This document shows, piece by piece, positions 57,611 through 64,000 of a stretch of DNA of 64,000 bases. The notes beneath the pieces were generated by a model that was not told the origin of the DNA, did no database searches, and worked only from the letters and a program-made list of their open reading frames with translations. Source of the stretch: Streptomyces longisporoflavus (GTDB taxonomy: Bacteria; Actinomycetota; Actinomycetes; Streptomycetales; Streptomycetaceae); the NCBI RefSeq assembly GCF_014649775.1, contig NZ_BMTR01000016.1, forward strand, positions 124,001-188,000, written 5' to 3'. Made by a program: the position numbers and the translations under genes. How positions within the stretch are numbered: position 1 is the first letter of the stretch; every line of letters starts with the position of its first letter.

Positions 57611-58546
57611 ATGCGCGTGACGCAATCCGAGCTGAGCGATCCCGGCAGGGGCCTCGACCTCAATCTCCTGCTCGCCCTCGACGTGCTGCTCGACGAGGAG
57701 AGCGTGTCGGGCGCCGCCCGCCGCCTCCATCTGTCCGAACCCGCGATGAGCCGCACCCTGGGCCGCATCCGCAAGGCCCTGGGCGACCCCGTCCTCGTAC
57801 GGGCGGGCCGGCAGATGGTGCCGACCCCGCACGCGCTCGCCGTCCGGGCCGAGGTGAGCGCGGTGGTGGAGCGGGCGCGGGCCCTGTTCGCCGGGCCCGG
57901 CGCGAGCGACCTGCGCACCGTCTCCCGCACCCTCACCGTCCTCGGGCACGACGCGATCGCCGCCGCCTACGGTCCCGCGCTGTTCGCCCGCGCCGCGCAA
58001 GAGGCGCCCGGCGTACGCATCCGCTTCCTCGGCGAGAGTCATGTGGACGCGCCCCTGCTGCGCGACGGCACCGCCGACCTGGAACTCGGCGTGATCGACA
58101 CGACCGCGCCCGAGGTGCGGGTGGAGCGGCTGCGCGACGACCGGATGCTGGGTGTCGTGCGGCCCGGGCATCCGCTGCTGCGGGGCAGGCTGACCCCCGA
58201 GCGGTTCGCCGCCGCCGACCACGTCACGGTCTCGCGGAAGGGCAGACTGCACGGGCCGCTGGACACCGTCCTCGCCGAACGGGGCCTCACGCGGCGGGTG
58301 GTGGGCAGCATGGGGTCCTACCCCTCGTCGTTCTTCCTGCTGCTGCGCACGGATCTGGTGGGCCTCGCCGTCTCCTGGGCGCGGCCCCTGACGGACACCC
58401 TCGGCCTCGTCACCTTCGACGTCCCCCTTGACCTGCCGGTGCTTCCGCTGGGCATCGCCTGGCACCCGCGCCACGACGCGGATCCGGCTCACGCGTGGCT
58501 GCGCGGGTGTGTGCGGGAGGTGCTCGGCGCGCCCGCCGAGCGGTGA
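57611..58546 (+). CDS. LysR-family transcriptional regulator
   Basis: 311-residue regulator. The N-terminal winged helix shows LDLNLLLALDVLLDEESVSGAARRLHLSEPAMSRTLGRIRKALGDPVLVRAGR, closest to the NodD/LinR-like branch of LysR proteins; the rest is the periplasmic-binding-protein-like effector domain (ADLELGVIDTTAPEVRVERL). Divergent from the MFS exporter and overlapping its control region, so it is probably its activator or repressor. The effector cannot be predicted. Confidence 0.92.
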   Translation: MRVTQSELSDPGRGLDLNLLLALDVLLDEESVSGAARRLHLSEPAMSRTLGRIRKALGDPVLVRAGRQMVPTPHALAVRAEVSAVVERARALFAGPGASDLRTVSRTLTVLGHDAIAAAYGPALFARAAQEAPGVRIRFLGESHVDAPLLRDGTADLELGVIDTTAPEVRVERLRDDRMLGVVRPGHPLLRGRLTPERFAAADHVTVSRKGRLHGPLDTVLAERGLTRRVVGSMGSYPSSFFLLLRTDLVGLAVSWARPLTDTLGLVTFDVPLDLPVLPLGIAWHPRHDADPAHAWLRGCVREVLGAPAER

Positions 58547-58664
58547 TCGTCACTCGTCCGAGCGCCGGGCATTCACTTATTCGAGGGGCATAGGCACCTT
58601 TGTGTGGCCACCGCACGCACCCTCCGTTACTCTCCAATTCCTCTTTGTGCAGACGGAGTTGGCC

Positions 58665-60482
58665 ATGGCAGGAAATACCGAGGCCACCAGACTGCTGTGC
58701 GCCGGCGTCCATCTGGACGCGGTGTTCCGCAGGCGGGTCGTCTCAGAACTCGTGGGCCACGCGGAGCGCCCCGTGGCGCCGCCGCTCGGCGCCGACGTGC
58801 TTCCGGTGCTCGCACACGCGCTGCGCGCCCGCCGCGAGGAACTGTTCACCGCGCTGCTCCTGGCGGCCGTATGGATCGGGTTCCTCGCCACCGACGCGGT
58901 GATGACCTGGGACTCCCTCGAAGACTCCAGGGGCGGTGAGTCGGGCGTATCCGGCGCGGATCTCGCGCTCCTTGCCTTCGACCCGGACGATCTCGCCGAC
59001 TCGGGGCCCGACGGCACGTTCGGTGCCTTCGTGCCGGGCGGGTGGGCGATCGCGTACGCCGTGGTGGTCCTGCTTCTCTGGTTCGCCAGGGTCGTCTCGG
59101 GCCGGGGGACGGACGGCGGGACGCTGCGGCGGATGGAGCTGCCCGCGCCGCTGGCCTGGCTGCGGCGCAGGATCGGCTGGCTGGTGACCGCCTTCGTGTG
59201 GTGGTGCGCCGCGTCGTACGCCTTCTCCGCGATCACCGTGATCAGGGACACCCCGTACCCCGTGATCTTCCCGCTGCTCGTCGCGGCAGTGGTCTGGCGC
59301 CATCAGTTCCTGCGCAAGCGGACCCTGCGCACGCAGCTGGCCCGCCAGGCCTTCGCCGAGAGGCCGCAGCCCGGCATCCCGCGGCGGTTCTCCCGCATCG
59401 TCGACTGCATCCACCGCGAACAGAACGCGCCTCTCACGCTGTACGACGCGAACCGCCCCTTCGTCGGCGCGGGAAAGCCCCGCAAGCCGTGGTCGGTCGT
59501 CCTCGAACTCCAGCGCGCCGACACGGACCAGGACGGCGGGGTGCCCTCTCAGCGCGCGTACGAACCGCTTGCCGCGCGCGAGGTCATCAAGATGATCGAG
59601 CCGCGCCTGAAGGATCTGCGCCGGTCCGCCGCCGCGACCAGCGTGGACCGGCTCCGGGACCTGGAAATCGAGGAGTTCGTCTATCTCCCCGCGGGCGCGG
59701 GCCGCGACGAGCAGCTCTACACCGGGCACGGGTACGAGACCGCGGGGCTCTACGACGCCGGGCAGACCGCCCGGCATCTCGAACGGGCGGCGGGCGAGGG
59801 CGGCGAGGCGCGGCGGCACTTCCTGCGCATCCGGGTCGGCGCGTGGAACGAACAGGTCGTCGTCTCGCTCCTGGTCAGAGTGCACACCCAGGGCGGCATG
59901 CTGGTCCTCGAAGTGGTGCCGCACGTGCTCGGGCCGATCGTCCCCGAGTTCCGCGAGGTCGACACCATCGTGGCCGGCGAGCCGGAGGGCCCGGTCCGTG
60001 ACGCCCTGCGGGCCTGCGTCGACGGCCCCGCGGTGGGCGTGGCGGTCGGCATCGCCGCCCTGCGCGCACTGCCCTCGCTGCTGCCCTCGTTCCGGCTCTG
60101 GCTGGCCCAGCCCGAAGCCGCGCCCGGCGGGCCGGCGCCCGCGCGCGCCCTGCGGTCCCTGTGCACGCGGCTCGGCATCGGCCGCCCCGCGCCACCGCCG
60201 CCGGACGCCCCGCTGATCAGCCTGCGGGAGCTGGCGAGCACCGACGAACTCTCGCTCTTCCAGGAGATGGACGTCGCTCGCTACGTCCGTACCCTCCAGG
60301 ACCGCATCGGCGAGGGCGTACGCGACGCGCTGCGGGCCGGCGGCTTCCGCACGGACCGGCTCGAACAGAACATCACGCAGATCAACAACAGCGGGGTCTA
60401 CATCACGGAGATGTCCGGCGGCGCCATCGCCACCGGCTCGCACGGCCAGGCCACACACACCACCGAGAGGAGCACGGCATGA
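58665..60482 (+). CDS. Membrane protein with large cytosolic region, first gene of an uncharacterised three-gene module
   Basis: 605-residue protein, not recognised. Four hydrophobic segments lie in the first 230 residues (LFTALLLAAVWIGFLATDAV, WAIAYAVVVLLLWFARVV, WLVTAFVWWCAASYAFSAI, YPVIFPLLVAAVVW), then a long soluble region (FLRIRVGAWNEQVVVSLLVRVHTQGG and others). The C-terminus, NITQINNSGVYITEMSGGAIATGSHGQ, resembles the start of the next protein (VQIGSITGGSQAFGAHGK), a Gly-rich beta motif seen in bacterial conflict-system components. GGAG before the ATG; the longer upstream frame overlaps the LysR gene. Coupled to the next gene by ATGA. Confidence 0.8.
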   Translation: MAGNTEATRLLCAGVHLDAVFRRRVVSELVGHAERPVAPPLGADVLPVLAHALRARREELFTALLLAAVWIGFLATDAVMTWDSLEDSRGGESGVSGADLALLAFDPDDLADSGPDGTFGAFVPGGWAIAYAVVVLLLWFARVVSGRGTDGGTLRRMELPAPLAWLRRRIGWLVTAFVWWCAASYAFSAITVIRDTPYPVIFPLLVAAVVWRHQFLRKRTLRTQLARQAFAERPQPGIPRRFSRIVDCIHREQNAPLTLYDANRPFVGAGKPRKPWSVVLELQRADTDQDGGVPSQRAYEPLAAREVIKMIEPRLKDLRRSAAATSVDRLRDLEIEEFVYLPAGAGRDEQLYTGHGYETAGLYDAGQTARHLERAAGEGGEARRHFLRIRVGAWNEQVVVSLLVRVHTQGGMLVLEVVPHVLGPIVPEFREVDTIVAGEPEGPVRDALRACVDGPAVGVAVGIAALRALPSLLPSFRLWLAQPEAAPGGPAPARALRSLCTRLGIGRPAPPPPDAPLISLRELASTDELSLFQEMDVARYVRTLQDRIGEGVRDALRAGGFRTDRLEQNITQINNSGVYITEMSGGAIATGSHGQATHTTERSTA

Positions 60483-60859
60483 GCGGCGACGAGGACAGCG
60501 GCGGCGGTGCGCACGTCCAGATCGGTTCGATCACCGGCGGCTCGCAGGCCTTCGGCGCGCACGGCAAGGCCGAGTCCACCAACCACACGGTGGTGGTGTC
60601 CGACCCGAAGCAGCAGGAGCTGCTCGGCCGGGTCAGGGCGCTGCGCGGCGAGTTGAGCCGGGCGGACGAGCTCACGGCCGCCGACGAGGCCCTCGACGCC
60701 GAACTGGGCGAGGTGGAGCGGGAGATCGGCCGCGTGGGGCACGGCGGCAGCGGACTGCTCGGCAGGCTCCGTACGCGCCTTGAGCAGTACGGCGCCGCCG
60801 CCGCGACAGCCGCGTCCGTGACGGCCGTTCTGCAGGCGATCGCCCAGATCACGGGCTGA
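60479..60859 (+). CDS. Small coiled-coil protein with Gly-rich beta motif, second gene of the module
   Basis: 126-residue protein. Residues 11-35 read HVQIGSITGGSQAFGAHGKAE, the same kind of motif as the end of the upstream protein. A coiled coil follows (LLGRVRALRGELSRADELTAADEALDAELGEVEREI), then a hydrophobic Ala-rich C-terminus (YGAAAATAASVTAVLQAIAQITG) that could insert in a membrane. Start overlaps the previous stop (ATGA). The shared motif suggests the two proteins assemble with each other. Confidence 0.8.
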   Translation: MSGDEDSGGGAHVQIGSITGGSQAFGAHGKAESTNHTVVVSDPKQQELLGRVRALRGELSRADELTAADEALDAELGEVEREIGRVGHGGSGLLGRLRTRLEQYGAAAATAASVTAVLQAIAQITG

Positions 60860-60869
60860 GTGACGAGCG

Positions 60870-61640
60870 GTGCGCATCTTCGACGACGACCGCCAGGAGT
60901 GGGTCGGCCACGAGCAGGAGCAGCGGATCGCCGCGCTCCACGACCGGGACGCGGTGCACCAGGGCAAGGCCATGCGCGGTGTCGTTACCGTCCTCGCGCT
61001 GTGCGGCCTTGCCTTCGCCGTCTGGGCGCTCGGCTGGAAGGACGAGCCGGGGCCGACGGGGTATCTGACGGTGCACGAGCCCGTGCCCGGCGCCGACACG
61101 GGCACGGACGCCGAGGGCGGGGACACCGCGGCGCCCACCCCGGCGGGCGTGCCCCCCGCTCCGTACGAAGAGGTGTCCGACCAGGAGGGCTACCGCCTCG
61201 CCGTCCCGCGCGGCTGGATCCGTGACGCGGTCGCGGGCGAGGACTCCACCGTCGTCAATTACCGCAGCCCGCAGAGCGACCGGCGGTTGCAGGTGTACCG
61301 GGTGGCGGAGCCGTCACCGTACGAATCGCTGCGGATCTGGCTGGACGCGGAAGGCAAGCCCGGCGGCTTCGACCAACTCGCCCCGCTGGAGCGCACGGAC
61401 GACGGGGGCCGCCCCGCGGCGCGGCTGGACTACACGGCCGACCGGTTCAAGGGGGAGCCGGACATCGGCACCTGGCACGTCATCGACCATCGCTTCGAGG
61501 CGGTGGACGGGAAGCTGTACGCCCTCGCGGTGTACGGCTCCGACGCGGACGGCAGGGGCGACGAGGAGGAGTTCCTGAGCACCGCGCTCTCGTGGTTCTG
61601 CCCGCCGGAGGAGATCTGCCCCGAGCCTGGCACGCACTGA
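60870..61640 (+). CDS. Single-pass membrane protein, third gene of the module
   Basis: 256-residue protein. A cytosolic start (RIFDDDRQEWVGHEQEQRIAAL) and one helix (GVVTVLALCGLAFAVWALGW) lead to an outer acidic Thr/Ala/Pro linker and a globular domain (YRLAVPRGWIRDAVAGEDSTVVNYRSPQSD, ending CPPEEICPEPGTH). The outer domain resembles the DUF-type folds common after Ser/Thr kinases in Streptomyces, but no kinase is present. GTG start ten bases after the previous stop, so probably the same operon. Confidence 0.8.
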   Translation: MRIFDDDRQEWVGHEQEQRIAALHDRDAVHQGKAMRGVVTVLALCGLAFAVWALGWKDEPGPTGYLTVHEPVPGADTGTDAEGGDTAAPTPAGVPPAPYEEVSDQEGYRLAVPRGWIRDAVAGEDSTVVNYRSPQSDRRLQVYRVAEPSPYESLRIWLDAEGKPGGFDQLAPLERTDDGGRPAARLDYTADRFKGEPDIGTWHVIDHRFEAVDGKLYALAVYGSDADGRGDEEEFLSTALSWFCPPEEICPEPGTH

Positions 61641-61680
61641 CACGGCTGTACGCAGCTTGCCGTTGCGTATCTGCTCAGCA

Positions 61681-61700
61681 ATGTAGTACTTCTTATACAT
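61681..61700 (+). promoter_or_regulatory. Inverted repeat in front of the small XRE gene
   Basis: ATGTA-N10-TACAT overlaps the ATG of the XRE gene; the stretch is AT-rich compared with its surroundings. Probably an autoregulatory site in a very short leader. Confidence 0.4.
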
Positions 61701-61947
61701 GAGCGAGCAAGTGCACAACAGGTTGGCGATGGTGCGCGCGGAGCGGAAAGTGTCGCGCCAGAGCCTGGCCGAGGCGGTGGGGGTCCACTACCAGACCATC
61801 GGCTACATCGAGCGCGGGCAGTACAACCCCAGCCTCGACCTGGCGCTGAAGATCGCGGGGTTCTTCGGACTGCCGGTGGAGGCGCTGTTCTCCCTCCGGC
61901 CGTTCCGCCCGCTCACGGACGAGGTCTACGGGAGGAGTCAGGGATGA
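61699..61947 (+). CDS. Small XRE-family repressor
   Basis: 82-residue helix-turn-helix protein: NRLAMVRAERKVSRQSLAEAVGVHYQTIGYIERGQYNPSLDLALKIAGFFGLPVEALFSL. This is the compact type (YozG-like) that regulates an adjacent membrane-protein gene. Its stop overlaps the next start (ATGA). The upstream inverted repeat suggests autoregulation. Confidence 0.92.
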   Translation: MSEQVHNRLAMVRAERKVSRQSLAEAVGVHYQTIGYIERGQYNPSLDLALKIAGFFGLPVEALFSLRPFRPLTDEVYGRSQG

Positions 61948-62483
61948 CGCAGGAAATGACGGGGTACGACCGGCGGATGCTTGCGCTCATGAACCGGAGC
62001 GAGGGAGCGTCGATGTACGCCACCGCCACGCGCAGGCGCGTCGCGGTCTGCGCCCACATCGCGCTGACGGCGGCGAGCGTCACGACCTGGCTGCTCACGG
62101 TCGTCGCCGACCAGCGCTGGGCGATGTGGACGATGCTCGGGCTCCTCCTGCCGTGGTGCCTGGCCACCGGCGTCATCAACGCCTCCACCCGGGGCCTCTT
62201 CGAACTGCGCGAACGCGCCCTCGACGAGCGCCAGCGCGCGGAGCGGTTCCGCGTCGCGGCACGCGCCCGGCAGATCATGCTGTGGCTGCTCCTCGCCGCC
62301 GCGGCCGGTGCGGGCATCGCCGCGCAGCAGGGATGGAGCACGCACGGCCTGCTCTTCCCGGCGCTCTTCACCGCGTTCGTCGTGCACTGGCTGATGCCAC
62401 TGTGGGTGGCGGGTCTCGCGGTCCAGGACGAGCCCGCGGACCTCGACTTCGACTCCGAGGCCGTTCACGCCGCCGACAAGTAG
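61944..62483 (+). CDS. Membrane protein paired with the XRE repressor
   Basis: 179-residue protein with four hydrophobic segments (VAVCAHIALTAASVTTWLLTVV, MWTMLGLLLPWCLATGVI, IMLWLLLAAAAGAGIAA, LFPALFTAFVVHWLMPLWVAGLAV) and a charged middle loop rich in Arg/Glu (RELRERALDERQRAERFRV-like). The start overlaps the XRE stop and GGGAGGAG lies upstream. XRE plus small membrane protein pairs are widespread; function unknown. Confidence 0.82.
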   Translation: MTQEMTGYDRRMLALMNRSEGASMYATATRRRVAVCAHIALTAASVTTWLLTVVADQRWAMWTMLGLLLPWCLATGVINASTRGLFELRERALDERQRAERFRVAARARQIMLWLLLAAAAGAGIAAQQGWSTHGLLFPALFTAFVVHWLMPLWVAGLAVQDEPADLDFDSEAVHAADK

Positions 62484-62627
62484 GGCGCACAAACCCGTCT
62501 TCCGCGTACGTTTCGCCCCAAGTGCCTGCACGCGCAGTGACACAGAGCACTTTCGGTTATGTAATGCGCATGGTTTCTCTGCCTTAGGGCAGATGCTCCC
62601 GGCTACCGCGAGTGACAGGCGGGGCGT

Positions 62628-64000
62628 ATGACAGGAACGGAAGGCAAACGGGACGTGTCCGCACAACAGACCATCCATGTGGGCGGAGAGTGGCGAAATG
62701 CCCTCTCCGGCGCCACGCGCGAGATCCTCGACCCGGCTGATGCCAAGCCGTTCGCACTGATCGCCGAGGGCGGTACCGAGGACACCGACGCGGCCATCGC
62801 CGCCGCACGTGAGGCATTCGATCACGGACCGTGGCCGGCCACGCCCGTCGCCGAACGGGCCGCGCTGCTGCGCCGTGTGGCCGACCTCCTCGTACGCGAC
62901 CGCGAGAAGATCGGGCTCCTGGAGAGCCGCGACGCGGGCAAGACCGTCGAGGAGGGCCGCGTCGACGTCGACTGCGTCGCCGACGCCTTCCGGTACTTCG
63001 CCGACCTGGTGATCGGCGAGGGCGCGGGCCGTGTCGTCGACGCGGGCTCCGACGAGATCCACAGCGTCGTCGTGCACGAGCCGGTCGGCGTCTGCACGAT
63101 GATCACGCCCTGGAACTACCCCCTGCTCCAGGCCAGCTGGAAGATCGCCCCCGCGCTCGCCGCGGGCAACACCTTCGTCATCAAGCCGAGTGAGGTCACT
63201 CCGCTGACGACGGTCGCGCTGATCGAGCTGCTCGTCGAGGCGGGCCTGCCCGCCGGAGTCGCCAACATCGTGACCGGCCCCGGCCACACCGTCGGCGCCC
63301 GCCTCTCCGACCACCCCGACGTCGACCTGGTCTCCTTCACCGGCGGCCTCGTCTCCGGCACCAAGGTCGCGCAGGCCGCTGCCCTCGGCGTCAAGAAGGT
63401 CGCCCTCGAACTCGGCGGCAAGAACCCGAACGTCGTCTTCGCCGACGCCTGCGCCACCGAAGAGGGCTTCGACACCGCCGTCGACCAGGCGCTGAACGCC
63501 GCCTTCATCCACAGCGGGCAGGTCTGCTCCGCCGGCGGCCGTCTCATCATCGAGGAGTCGGTGCGCGAGCGCTTCGTCGCCGAACTCGCCCGCAGGGCCA
63601 CGAAGATCAAACTCGGCCGCGGCACCGAGGACGGCGTCGAGTGCGGCCCGCTCGTCTCGCAGCAGCAGCGCGAGAAGACCGAGGCGTACGTCGCGTCCGC
63701 CCTGGAGGAGGGCGCGGTCCTGCGCTGCGGCGGCAAGCGCCCCGAGCCCAGCGAAGTGCGCCCCGCGACCGGCTACTTCTACGAGCCGACCGTGCTCGAC
63801 CAGTGCCACCGCGAGATGCGCGTCGTGCGCGAGGAGGTCTTCGGCCCGGTCCTGACCGTCGAGACCTTCCGCACCGAGGACGAGGCCGTGGCGCTCGCCA
63901 ACGACACCGAGTACGGCCTCGCGGGCGCCGTCTGGACCAACGACGCGGGCCTCGGCCGCCGCATGGCGCGGCGCCTGCGCCACGGCACGGTCTGGATCAA
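62628..64000 (+). CDS. Betaine-aldehyde-dehydrogenase-like aldehyde dehydrogenase (partial, runs off the right edge)
   Basis: About 457 codons are visible of an NAD(P)+ aldehyde dehydrogenase. Coenzyme and catalytic blocks are TPWNYPLLQASWKIAPALAAGN, VALELGGKNPNVVF (Glu general base) and HSGQVCSAGGRL (catalytic Cys). The best family match by pattern is glycine-betaine-aldehyde dehydrogenase (osmoprotectant synthesis from choline), but the substrate is inferred. ATG at 62628 is used; GTG at 62655 with GGAAGG upstream is an alternative. The C-terminal part lies beyond the window. Confidence 0.88.
   Translation, partial: MTGTEGKRDVSAQQTIHVGGEWRNALSGATREILDPADAKPFALIAEGGTEDTDAAIAAAREAFDHGPWPATPVAERAALLRRVADLLVRDREKIGLLESRDAGKTVEEGRVDVDCVADAFRYFADLVIGEGAGRVVDAGSDEIHSVVVHEPVGVCTMITPWNYPLLQASWKIAPALAAGNTFVIKPSEVTPLTTVALIELLVEAGLPAGVANIVTGPGHTVGARLSDHPDVDLVSFTGGLVSGTKVAQAAALGVKKVALELGGKNPNVVFADACATEEGFDTAVDQALNAAFIHSGQVCSAGGRLIIEESVRERFVAELARRATKIKLGRGTEDGVECGPLVSQQQREKTEAYVASALEEGAVLRCGGKRPEPSEVRPATGYFYEPTVLDQCHREMRVVREEVFGPVLTVETFRTEDEAVALANDTEYGLAGAVWTNDAGLGRRMARRLRHGTVWI

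Overview
The window looks like a core chromosomal segment of a Streptomyces or very close relative. GC content is very high, third codon positions are almost all G or C, and GTG/TTG starts are common. Genes are dense on both strands and families typical of Streptomyces recur: DUF6350, DUF3017, XRE-DUF2690, PspC-histidine kinase, LAETG surface proteins and NlpC/P60 hydrolases with coiled coils. Housekeeping anchors are guaA, pcrA, sucC-sucD, purN-purH, folD and mdh. No rRNA, tRNA, CRISPR array, prophage or insertion sequence was recognised. The window starts inside one aldehyde dehydrogenase gene and ends inside another.

Layout. 1-5.1 kb: end of an aldehyde dehydrogenase, a ChoD-like GMC oxidoreductase, a LAETG surface protein, a small membrane protein and a lipoprotein. 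5.1-6.85 kb: a gene-poor stretch with a chain of strong hairpins ending in a T-run (possible non-coding RNA), the chorismate mutase gene with an apparent Phe/Tyr leader-peptide attenuator, and a 13-unit 25-bp minisatellite before guaA. 6.8-12 kb: guaA and small metabolic or membrane genes. 12.1-16 kb: a LiaFSR-like module (PspC protein, divergent PspC-histidine kinase, LuxR-type regulator). 16-24.4 kb: two paralogous NlpC/P60 hydrolases, one behind a c-di-AMP (ydaO-type) riboswitch, then pcrA and a LytM/M23 peptidase with an unusual aromatic-rich intracellular tail. 24.6-26.3 kb: a lipase-like hydrolase and a B12-binding mutase small subunit.

26.6-35.3 kb is the most interesting region. It is a five-gene divergent module: SWIM zinc-finger protein and DUF5691 leftward; MoxR AAA+ ATPase, DUF5682 protein and vWA protein rightward. 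The two arms face each other across a perfect 18-bp inverted repeat. Each arm carries the element TTGTCAGTG of the RecA-independent (PafBC / RecA-NDp type) DNA-damage promoter. The leftward arm matches the full TTGTCRGTG-N8-TANNNT consensus, and so does the promoter of pcrA in the same window. This suggests that a MoxR-vWA system, related in content to E. coli yehL-yehM-yehP-yehQ, is part of the DNA-damage response.

35.3-44.7 kb: two secreted repeat-containing proteins, the sucCD operon, an unusual HTH-sigma-like-transmembrane regulator, DUF6350 and a coupled pair of small membrane-associated genes. 44.8-51.6 kb: purNH, a proline-rich membrane protein, folD, DUF3017 and a DesK/NarL-type two-component system. 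51.8-56 kb: two membrane-tethered XRE proteins flanking a secreted peptidoglycan-binding-like protein, then mdh. 56-64 kb: an MFS pump divergent from a LysR regulator with a T-N11-A box, an uncharacterised three-gene membrane module, an XRE/membrane-protein pair, and the start of a betaine-aldehyde-dehydrogenase-like gene.
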